A stretch of DNA of 64,000 bases from contig NZ_CP084223.1 in NCBI RefSeq assembly GCF_020268605.1, positions 30,566 to 94,565 on the forward strand, written 5' to 3'. Below the pieces are notes generated by a model. That model was not told the origin of the DNA and made no database searches. It saw only the letters and a list, made by a program, of their open reading frames with translations. Origin of the DNA: Arsenophonus apicola. GTDB taxonomy: Bacteria; Pseudomonadota; Gammaproteobacteria; Enterobacterales; Enterobacteriaceae. The position numbers were made by a program, and so were the translations under genes. This document shows, in pieces, positions 57,521 through 64,000 of this stretch (its first letter is position 1; every line of letters starts with the position of its first letter).

Positions 57521-58078
57521 CAACAGGTTGTTGAAACGATTTATTAAGTCTGGCCAGACGCTGTAGATTATCCTCAACATCCGCCTGGGTAACCTCGCCT
57601 GCCACCTGACCGTCTTTGTCATAACGACTAGCGCTTAAGTGGATAAGGGCGCGATAATTAGCGTGGTGTCCAATACTGCCTAAACAGGCTCTTAAACGCC
57701 TTCTGGTTATCGGTAAGCACTTTTCCTTCACTTCTTGCCACATATCCTGCTGAATACCAATTTTCATCGGTCTCAGCTGATGTTCAGGAAACAGGGCTGG
57801 CCAAAAGATGTTAATTTGGGAAATTGCTTCTGCTAACGGCAACCGTTTTTTAGGCGGTTTCGGTGGTTTTGGGATTTTAACCTTAACAACAGGTTGAGGC
57901 TTTTCAACCCGCTTTTGGGTCACTGGCTTAACAGGCTTTTGGGGTTTGGTTTTTTAACCTGTTTTTTGGGCGCAGGATTCACCCAGACCTTTTTTCGGTA
58001 AACCGGTGAGGATTTGGGTGTCTTTTCTTCAGAAGCCCGTCTAGGCCGATTGAGGGTTAATTTCTGCCGCTCGGTCAT
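57513..58078 (-). pseudogene. finO: FinO, copy 2, frameshifted
   Basis: Starts MTERQKLTLNRPRRASEE like copy 1, but the run at 57945-57947 (TTT, copy 1 has TTTT) shifts the frame in the Lys/Pro-rich extension. The ProQ/FinO domain continues in another frame and ends at PVDG, eight residues short of copy 1. If real, FinO from copy 1 must control both origins. Confidence 0.85.
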
Positions 58079-58079
58079 T

Positions 58080-59021
58080 TTAGTCTTTAAACAGGTTTTT
58101 TAACTCAGAATCCGTAAGGCCTGTGAATTTCATCACCGATTGTCTGTCCATGCCGCTTTCCAGCATTTGCCGTGCAATCTTTAGGGAGGCTTGTTTTTCG
58201 CCTTCCAGCATGCCTTTCTGGATGCCTTTTTGCATACCCTCTTGAATGCCCTCTTTACGCCCTTCTTGTCTTAACCCTTGAGCGATGTTCATCAGTGCCC
58301 CCTCATGCTTTTCTGATTGTTTGGCTATCTCTTTGATTAACTTGGCTGGCTGTTCGGCGTTACCTTCCTGAATGAGGTAGTTAAACAACGTTATCACCTG
58401 ATTATCGGAATAATAATTATACGATAATAATTTGACAATTTCACTCAGAAGCTCGGTCATATCCCGTCTGCGAATGTGCTTTTGGACTAATTCAAGCAAA
58501 GCCATTCGTTTGTGCTGCATGATTTCACCATCATCAAGTGTGGTCACATCGACGAGCCTAAACGGTTTGGTATAAATCTTTTCAGCAATATCCCGCCCAC
58601 TAAAACAGTCAAACCAATCTGTACTATAGGGGTAAGGGCTTTTCTCACCTGTGTAAAACAGGATAGGAAAAACGAGTGGTAACTTTTTGTGGCCAGCGTC
58701 TAAATGTTTTTGCATTGCAGCCATGCTATAGCGCATCAGTCTCCATGCCATCAGCTTATCGGGTGTAGACTGCTGCTCAATCAGGAGATAGAAATAGCCT
58801 TTTCCTTTTTCTGTTTTAACAGAATACAAAATATCACTTTGATAGTTTTTCATCTCACTATCGATAAATGAGCCTGATTCCACTTTGAGACTATCTAAGT
58901 CACAAAGTGATTTAATCTCATCAGGTAGCCAGACAGTAAAGAAATCTTTTGCCGTCTCTTTTTCACTTAAAAACTGCTTGAATAGACTGTCGTGGGGCGT
59001 TGGGGTGAATTTTTTACTCAT
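58080..59021 (-). CDS. rpn: Rpn/YhgA-type PD-(D/E)XK nuclease, copy 2
   Basis: 313 residues, nearly identical to copy 1 up to about residue 240. The tail repeat is longer and different (GRKEGIQEGMQKGIQKGMLE), followed by the same SLKIARQMLESGMD end. The repeat near the C-terminus is the variable part, as known for this family. Confidence 0.9.
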   Translation of the reverse strand: MSKKFTPTPHDSLFKQFLSEKETAKDFFTVWLPDEIKSLCDLDSLKVESGSFIDSEMKNYQSDILYSVKTEKGKGYFYLLIEQQSTPDKLMAWRLMRYSMAAMQKHLDAGHKKLPLVFPILFYTGEKSPYPYSTDWFDCFSGRDIAEKIYTKPFRLVDVTTLDDGEIMQHKRMALLELVQKHIRRRDMTELLSEIVKLLSYNYYSDNQVITLFNYLIQEGNAEQPAKLIKEIAKQSEKHEGALMNIAQGLRQEGRKEGIQEGMQKGIQKGMLEGEKQASLKIARQMLESGMDRQSVMKFTGLTDSELKNLFKD

Positions 59022-59316
59022 GATATTAATCTAATGAATGTTGGACGTTATTCCCTTAAAAAAGACCAGCGGATAGCTGGCCAACACCAGGGAAAATATT
59101 GCCGTTGATTAACGGACAACGCCATAATAATAACATGGCATACTTACGTCGTTATCGAATATTTCCAGAATACTAAACATTTATCCACTTTACAGAAGAT
59201 TTCAAATTTTGTTCACTAATTGCAATTTTAGAGTTGAATTATGGCAAAAACAGATTAAATTTGAAGGTGGAAATGTTTTCAAGCAAGATATCAAACATGA
59301 GTTAATAGAGCTTCGT

Positions 59317-59357
59317 AAGTTACCCCTATCAGGTCTCCGGTAGGGGTGTTTTTTTAA
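59317..59357 (+). terminator. Orphan plus-strand terminator, copy 2
   Basis: TTACCCCTA ... TAGGGGTG followed by seven T, as in copy 1 near 22155, with a slightly shorter left arm. No plus-strand gene precedes it in the 290 bases after rpn; a small RNA is possible. Confidence 0.5.
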
Positions 59358-59674
59358 TTAATGGTATTGGAATTAGTTGTTATAAAAATTTTTCCGGTTG
59401 TCATGCTTTCGCAAATCTCTTCAAAATCATTAACATCAACAACATATATTGAGTCTGAATTTTTAGGAACAAAATAAAAATTTTTTGGTTTTATGGAAAT
59501 TTCTTCTGATTTTTTGTACTCAAAATCCCCAACTTCTAAAAACGTTGAAATTCCGTTATCAATGCAATAATCGGCTGCTTCATCGTAGGTATTGAAGAAT
59601 TTTGAAGAACTTCGATTATTAATATCAAAAACTAAAAAAGACTTAACTCCCAATGCGTTATTTGTTTTGTTCAT
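59354..59674 (-). CDS. Unknown 106-residue protein
   Basis: 106 residues starting MNKTNNALGVKSFLVFDINN; its ATG overlaps the HU stop (ATGA). It is soluble and acidic with a YDEAADYCIDNG motif typical of small alpha/beta proteins, but no family is recognised. The copy in module 1 is frameshifted. It follows HU in the same operon. Confidence 0.65.
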   Translation of the reverse strand: MNKTNNALGVKSFLVFDINNRSSSKFFNTYDEAADYCIDNGISTFLEVGDFEYKKSEEISIKPKNFYFVPKNSDSIYVVDVNDFEEICESMTTGKIFITTNSNTIN

Positions 59675-59943
59675 TTAACCGCATCTTTTAACTTTTGACC
59701 CGCTTTAAAACTCGGTATGTTGGTAGCCGCAATTTTAATCGCCTTGCCTGTTTGTGGATTGCGCCCCTCCCTTGCCGCTCGAGTCTTAACCTGAAAACTC
59801 CCAAAGCCAACGAGCTGTACGCTGTTACCCGATTTTAAAGACTCGGTGATGACTTCAATGAAAGCATTAAGCGCTTTCTCTGAATCTTTTTTGGTCAAAT
59901 CGGCTTTTGCAGCAATTTGGTTGATGAGTTCTGTTTTATTCAT
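59671..59943 (-). CDS. HU-family nucleoid protein, copy 2
   Basis: 90 residues, MNKTELINQIAAKA start, arm GFGSFQVKTRAAREGRNPQTG, which is the more standard HU sequence (copy 1 has GLHPQTG). Likely bends origin or oriT DNA. Confidence 0.93.
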   Translation of the reverse strand: MNKTELINQIAAKADLTKKDSEKALNAFIEVITESLKSGNSVQLVGFGSFQVKTRAAREGRNPQTGKAIKIAATNIPSFKAGQKLKDAVK

Positions 59944-60057
59944 GTTGCACCTAAATGAATAGATTACGTTAATCCTAGTTATGCTAGCGGTAGTGACACT
60001 GTTGTGCAATGGTTGACTGTTAATTAACTTAAAAATCTATTTAAAAAATTAATCCCA

Positions 60058-60120
60058 AACGCTCGCCGCAGCCTAGTGACCGAGCAACGCGAGTGAACGG
60101 GCGAGGAAGCGGAATATCAC
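60058..60120. other. ColE1-like primosome-assembly-type sequence, copy 2
   Basis: Same GC-rich block as at 22898, with GACCGAGCAACGCGAGTG and GGGCGAGGAAGCGGAAT. It lies just before the DnaA box of origin 2. Confidence 0.65.
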
Positions 60121-60228
60121 CTCAACGTACAAAGAGATTAGGTCACTGTTTGGTTGAAAAATAAACAAATAAAAATATCTAAGGCCGATGAATATCTTGA
60201 AGTGGTTATACCGCTTTTGTCAGAAAAG

Positions 60229-60580
60229 TTATCCACAGCGAATGGGGAAAAATTTCCGGTTAAAAGATTAGTTATGTATAAGTTAAATAAGTTAAAAGAA
60301 AAAAAATCTAATTAAATAGCTAATAAATAATAATTTTTTTTATTTATGAATGTGTAAAACACGATACTTAATGTGTAAAACACGATACTTAATGTGTAAA
60401 ACACGAATTATTTATGTGTGAAACACGAATATAATTTGAGTTTTTCACAGATTAACACTTGATTTATGTGTAAAACACGATATTTTTTTATGTGTGTAAC
60501 ACGTTCTCTGAGTTTTTTAAAACATTTAACTTTATTTTTTACTAAATTATGCAGTTTTTTTATGTGTAAAACACGAATTG
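60229..60580. other. oriV: Replication origin 2: DnaA box and seven iterons
   Basis: DnaA box TTATCCACA at 60229-60237. Four tandem 21-bp iterons at 60349-60432 with core ATGTGTAAAACACGA, then three dispersed copies near 60465, 60490 and 60561. The layout copies origin 1 (four plus three, 21-bp period), but the iteron sequence is unrelated. An 11-bp hairpin GAACCTGAACA/TGTTCAGGTTC follows in the repA leader. Confidence 0.9.
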
Positions 60581-60674
60581 AAACTTGTTGAGTTATTAAA
60601 TAAACGAACCTGAACAGTGGTGAAGCACTTGTTCAGGTTCTAACCAGCACCCTAACGTAACTAGGATTAAGGCT

Positions 60675-61601
60675 ATGATCGATCTTACAACGAAAACGAG
60701 AAATAACAATTTGAAAACGTTACGTCCAGGTAAACATGAGATAGAGTTTTTCATTGCTGATGAAGTAGAACTTTCTAGCTTCCGTGATGAAATGGCTAGT
60801 ATGGAGCATCCATTTTTCGCTTTAAAAGGAGGAGATACTAATATTAGAGAATATCAAAACGGAAATGTAAAGGTAACGGTTAGACCAGCAGTTGGTATAG
60901 GTCTAGCCACTATTTTTGATAAAGATGTATGGATCTATGCAATATCAAAATTACAAGAATCATTCAATAAAAATGAACCAATAAGTAGAACTGTTTGTTT
61001 CACACCATATGATTTTTTTGTAACGACAAACAGAAATAAAAGTGGTAGAGCATATCAAGAATTTGAAAAATCTTTAGATAGGCTAAAAGGAACAACAATT
61101 AAGACAAATATTGTTTATTCGCAAGAAAAACAAGAGAGTATAGGATTCAGCCTTATTGATAGTTGGCGAATTATTGAAGAAAAAAAAGGTAAACTTGATA
61201 TCGGTATGGTTGAGGTAACATTGCCTGAATGGTTATATCAGGCATTGAGTAAGAAAAAAATGTTGAAAATCAGCCCTGATTATTTTCGTATTAGAAAAGC
61301 GGTTGATAGACGTATATATGAAATTGTTAGGAAGCACTGTGGTAATAAGGGAGTATTTAACATTTCTCTCGAAAAATTACATTTAAAAACAGGAAGTACA
61401 GCGAATAGAGCAGAATTCAAAAGAATGTTAAAGAACTTAGAAAAAGCTAACGACTTACCTGACTATAGAATTTTTTATGATGTTGAGCGCGATGTAGTGG
61501 TTTTTAATAACCGAAATTTAACATATGAAGAAGGCGTAAAAGATCAGCAACGGGAAAAAGGAAGGCGCGAAGTTTTTAAAATTAAACAGAATCTTTTTTA
61601 A
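60675..61601 (+). CDS. repA: Replication initiator RepA (RPA family), replicon 2
   Basis: 308 residues from MIDLTTKTRNNN. Same blocks as RepA 1 (MEHPFFALKGGDTNIREY, ATIFDKDVWIYAISKL, TPYDFFVTTNRNKSG, RIRKAVDRRIYEIVRKHCG) with many substitutions, most of them in the N-terminal third and near the C-terminus. The leader CTAACGTAACTAGGATTAAGG is shared with repA 1 in part. It should bind its own iterons only. Confidence 0.92.
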   Translation: MIDLTTKTRNNNLKTLRPGKHEIEFFIADEVELSSFRDEMASMEHPFFALKGGDTNIREYQNGNVKVTVRPAVGIGLATIFDKDVWIYAISKLQESFNKNEPISRTVCFTPYDFFVTTNRNKSGRAYQEFEKSLDRLKGTTIKTNIVYSQEKQESIGFSLIDSWRIIEEKKGKLDIGMVEVTLPEWLYQALSKKKMLKISPDYFRIRKAVDRRIYEIVRKHCGNKGVFNISLEKLHLKTGSTANRAEFKRMLKNLEKANDLPDYRIFYDVERDVVVFNNRNLTYEEGVKDQQREKGRREVFKIKQNLF

Positions 61602-61644
61602 AATCCTCTATATCAAAAAGGATATGTATCTACTTAATACAGGA

Positions 61645-61818
61645 TAAATGATATCTTTTTTATATCTTTATGATATCTACTATACTTTATTGTTGTATGA
61701 TATTACCATATCTTATTAACTTTAAATTTGCATGGTAAAAGAAATATATTTTAGTTAAAAAGATATTTTAGTTAAAAAGATATCTATGTGATATAGTAAT
61801 GATATCACATAGATATCA
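61645..61818. promoter_or_regulatory. Centromere/operator-like repeats of partition locus 2
   Basis: Many GATATC-containing repeats. The clearest is the 16-mer ATATCACATAGATATC at 61802-61817, inverted at 61779-61794 and present again at 62503-62518 directly before parB 2. This placement before parA and before parB mirrors locus 1, with a different motif. Confidence 0.75.
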
Positions 61819-61830
61819 AGGGGTTTTTTT

Positions 61831-62478
61831 ATGTCTTATACTTTAGCGATTGCTCATAATAAAGGAGGTACAGGAAAAACCACTACTGCTGTTCAGTTAG
61901 TGGATGCGATTGGGATTCGTCGTATTGCTGACATTGACATCCATCATGGATTATCAATTATTAATACGCTACGAGACGATGAAAGGAAATGGGAAATTAT
62001 AGATACTAGTAGCAAAGAAAGGCTTGCCGATGCTATCGCTAATAATAAAAAATTGGGTCCAATTCTAATTGATTGTGGTGGTTTTGATTCTGAAATGACA
62101 AGAATTGCTATTGCATTAGCTGATTTAGTAATTACACCTGCTAATGATGACATAACGGAACAACTAGGTTTAGCTAGTTTTAACAGAACACTCGCAACTA
62201 TCTCAAATATTACAGGAATAAAAGTAATTGCTCATGTACTCATGACAAGAACTCATCCAAGCAGAAAAAACTTTGAAGCCATAACTAAAGCAATAGGAGA
62301 ACTTGAACATCTTACTATAATGAAGTCTCGAATATCTAATCGTACTATCTATACGACAGTTATGGCAGAAAGTGGTACAGGGGTATTATTATATCCTCAA
62401 AAGCAAAGATTATCTAATGCTGAAAAAGAGATTAAGAAGTTGGCGCTAGAGGTTAAAAATTTACTTGGTTTGATTTAA
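61831..62478 (+). CDS. parA: ParA-type partition ATPase 2
   Basis: 215 residues; Walker A KGGTGKTT at 11-18, Walker A' region IADIDIHHG, Walker B ILIDCGG. AAGGGG ribosome site. Different from ParA 1 over most of its length, so not a simple duplicate. Confidence 0.92.
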   Translation: MSYTLAIAHNKGGTGKTTTAVQLVDAIGIRRIADIDIHHGLSIINTLRDDERKWEIIDTSSKERLADAIANNKKLGPILIDCGGFDSEMTRIAIALADLVITPANDDITEQLGLASFNRTLATISNITGIKVIAHVLMTRTHPSRKNFEAITKAIGELEHLTIMKSRISNRTIYTTVMAESGTGVLLYPQKQRLSNAEKEIKKLALEVKNLLGLI

Positions 62479-62533
62479 TGATATCTATAAGATATCATTA
62501 TTATATCACATAGATATCTTGCGGGGTGGTGAG

Positions 62534-62767
62534 GTGAACAAAAAAATATTTGATCTCAATGCGATTGGTAAAAGTGCTTTATTGCAAGAAAAAGTAAAAA
62601 TAGAAACAGATGATAACAATAAAAAAAATAAACTAATAAGAGGAATTCCTCAAGAACATCTTGACAAAATATCTGAGTTAAAAAAAACTGGCGTTTACAG
62701 ATTATCTGCTAATGATTTTTTTTTAGATGCTGTAGCTGAAAAACTAGTAAGAATGAAAAAGAAATAA
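62534..62767 (+). CDS. parB: Small ParB-like centromere-binding protein 2
   Basis: 77 residues from GTG (VNKKIFDLNAIGKSALLQ) behind GGTGAG; a TTG at 62519 is possible but abuts the 16-bp operator. The C-terminal half (PQEHLDKISELKKTGVYRLSAN) may be a ribbon-helix-helix or HTH. No clear similarity to ParB 1. Called by position after parA. Confidence 0.65.
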   Translation: MNKKIFDLNAIGKSALLQEKVKIETDDNNKKNKLIRGIPQEHLDKISELKKTGVYRLSANDFFLDAVAEKLVRMKKK

Positions 62768-62837
62768 GCGCCCTGTATTGATGTTGACGCACCAACACAG
62801 AGCTAACCCAAAACCTAGCAATAGTAGGAGTTGAGCT

Positions 62838-62918
62838 ATGAACAATAGTACCTTCCGAGTGCTCGTCTGTGAAGCACCGAAACAAATTACTGCGCTATTC
62901 TATTTAATTTCCGAGTGA
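62838..62918 (+). pseudogene. Conserved leader ORF, copy 2, truncated
   Basis: MNNSTFRVLVCEAPK matches the other two copies, as does the leader before it; after codon 15 the sequence diverges and stops at codon 27. No LuxR gene follows. The break marks a recombination joint next to the RepL region. Confidence 0.7.
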
Positions 62919-63371
62919 CCTAGCTCCCTGTAATTTCCGGTTATATTCCGCTTCCTCGATGCAAAACAAGTTTGCATCTTGCGGCTAGCGGCGGTCGTTT
63001 CAATTTTAAGGATATTTTGGATTTTTTTTGTTGGTTCAGTTTTCTGAATTAGCTTGCTAGCACCGAAGAGCATTGACTAGGAAGTAAAAGTTAGTTTGCT
63101 AATAGTGAGTTGTCTGGTAGTTCCTAAAGTAAGAATAAGAATAGAGTGAAGCTTTATATTGAATAAGATTATTTATTTATATTTATTAGTATATTAGGTT
63201 AATCTTAGCTAAATTTTTTGTATTCATTTTTGATAACAACAAATGTTTATAATGGAATTTTTGTTATCAAATTTGATAATACAGTATTTTTTATATCACT
63301 TTTTTGGAACATATGATTGATTTATATGATAACAAATGTTAGGGTTAATCGAACAAACGTTATCATGAGTA
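62919..63371. other. Gene-free region before repL with origin-like signals
   Basis: No gene. A primosome-type element on the minus strand at about 62948-62962 (CGAGGAAGCGGAATATAACC read in reverse) echoes the two ColE1-like sites. Further on are a perfect 16-bp palindrome TTATCAAATTTGATAA (63264-63279), GATAACAAATGTT at 63328-63340 with a near copy at 63232, and an inverted AACAAACGTTATCAT just before repL. These may be RepL operator or origin sites. Confidence 0.5.
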
Positions 63372-63377
63372 TTGAAC

Positions 63378-63788
63378 ATGAATGTTAAGGAATTGAATTT
63401 GGAAGAATGGCATTTAGTGCACAAGACAACAGGTGAGTGTATGAGTATAGACATCTTAAAAACTCAGGACGGTGGTTCTTTTAACAAAGTCTTCCTCAAT
63501 GAATTAGCTTCAATGATTGGCTGTACAGGTAACGGAAGTGAGAAAGTTTTAGGGTGGATTTTAAAAAATAAGAATAATCAAAATGAAATACATGGAACCC
63601 AAAGAGAGATAGCTAAAGAAGAGTCTGTTGGAGTTGCTACAGTAGCTAGGGTTTTTAAAGCATTAAAAAACAATGGTTACTTAAAACAAAAGCGATCAGG
63701 AACTTATCTTTTAAACCCTAGTGTCATTCACTATGGAGGCGTGGGAAATCGTTTAACTATATTAAGAATCTGGAATAACTTAATTTAA
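63378..63788 (+). CDS. repL: RepL-family replication protein, replicon 3
   Basis: 136 residues from the ATG at 63378 (two codons earlier, a TTG is possible; the ribosome site is weak). Winged HTH region GTQREIAKEESVGVATVARV, FKALKNNGYLKQKRSGTYLL, NPSVIHYGG is typical of RepL replication or maintenance proteins. This would be a third replication gene of a different family. Confidence 0.75.
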   Translation: MNVKELNLEEWHLVHKTTGECMSIDILKTQDGGSFNKVFLNELASMIGCTGNGSEKVLGWILKNKNNQNEIHGTQREIAKEESVGVATVARVFKALKNNGYLKQKRSGTYLLNPSVIHYGGVGNRLTILRIWNNLI

Positions 63789-63864
63789 AAATAGTCGGTA
63801 CTTGCTGAGATCGTAACTCCCAACAAGCACCTAACCCAAAACCTAACCGAGTAGGAGTTGAGCT

Positions 63865-63999
63865 ATGAACAATAGTACCTTCCGAGTGCTTGTCTGTGAA
63901 GCACCAAAACATACAATCGTATTGTTTTCCCGTTTATCCCGCAATTTGACCCTTCGTCAGCGTGCCAGAATTCTTAATAGCGTTGGGGGTGGGGTATGA
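63865..63999 (+). CDS. Conserved 44-codon leader ORF, copy 3
   Basis: Complete copy of the ORF at 25534 with a few silent changes and the same leader (CCTAACC, GTAGGAGTTGAGCT). It ends GTATGA, so another gene starts at 63996, as in copy 1. Confidence 0.75.
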   Translation: MNNSTFRVLVCEAPKHTIVLFSRLSRNLTLRQRARILNSVGGGV

Positions 64000-64000
64000 A
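63996..64000 (+). CDS. Start of a gene cut by the window edge, probably LuxR-type
   Basis: ATGAA overlaps the stop of leader ORF copy 3. By analogy with copy 1, a LuxR-type regulator is expected; only the start codon is visible. Confidence 0.35.

Larger units (their letters stand above)
56054..60310. repeat. Large direct repeat, copy 2 (pairs with 18899-23145)
   Basis: Same order as copy 1: oriT, transglycosylase, DUF4282, rop, WGR, finO, rpn, unknown gene, HU, primosome-like site, DnaA box. Differences are mostly scattered substitutions, the rpn tail repeat and one-base slips. The 37.2 kb between the repeats could be released as a circle by homologous recombination. Confidence 0.9.

Noticed and set aside
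60349..60580. Second regular repeat array, CRISPR-like at first glance
   Set aside because: Same reasoning: tandem 21-bp iterons of origin 2.
1..64000. rRNA or tRNA genes
   Set aside because: No stretch with rRNA-like sequence or tRNA cloverleaf features was noticed; consistent with plasmid DNA.

Overview
The window is a stretch of AT-rich gammaproteobacterial plasmid DNA. The family mix points to Enterobacterales: an F-type conjugation operon with TraJ/FinO-type control, an IncI-type thin-pilus cluster, RPA-family RepA replicons, a Rop homologue and Tn3/IS21 elements. The many broken frames and AT-rich regulators would suit an insect-associated Morganellaceae such as Arsenophonus, but that is inference from style, not a match I could run.

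Layout. (1) 0-13 kb, minus strand: an IncI1-like thin-pilus operon in the order pilN-O-P-Q-R-S-T-U. It is interrupted by a stbDE toxin-antitoxin pair and a complete IS21-family element. An S-type bacteriocin-like pseudogene sits where pilV is expected. (2) 13-17.6 kb: two unknown small genes, a 69-nt hairpin, and a Tn3-family transposon with both inverted repeats, an intact resolvase and a multiply frameshifted transposase. (3) 18.1-25.5 kb: maintenance/transfer-origin module 1: TraM-like protein, TraM-box array, F-like oriT, lytic transglycosylase, DUF4282 protein, rop, WGR gene, finO, rpn, HU, iteron origin, repA, parA, parB. (4) 25.5-27.8 kb: a 44-codon leader ORF and three LuxR/TraJ-like regulators. 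(5) 27.8-53.8 kb: the F-type tra operon, traA-L-E-K-B-(P position)-V-C-x-x-trbI-W-U-trbC-N-F-trbB-H-G-(S position)-T-D-I. (6) 53.8-55.3 kb: stress cargo (cold-shock protein, PsiE, small heat-shock protein). (7) 55.3-62.8 kb: module 2, a second copy of module 1. (8) 62.8-64 kb: a RepL-type third replication gene between copies of the leader ORF.

How it works together. The TraM-like proteins, oriT, TraI and TraD should form the relaxosome and coupling machinery. TraA/L/E/K/B/V/C/W/U/N/F/H/G, TrbI/B/C and possibly the orf169-type transglycosylases build the pilus and secretion channel. TraT and the gene in the traS position are exclusion candidates. LuxR/TraJ-type activators and FinO control expression.

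The main observation is that the two modules share nearly identical housekeeping parts (oriT nic region, transglycosylase, rop, finO, rpn, HU, primosome-like site, DnaA box). The parts that set identity differ: the TraM-like protein and its 11-bp-phased boxes, RepA and its 21-bp iterons, and ParA/ParB and their centromere-like repeats. This looks like two related plasmids of different incompatibility and transfer specificity fused together.

Most of the split genes are explained by one missing base in a short homopolymer. Sequencing error is therefore a serious alternative to genuine decay for many of the pseudogene calls.
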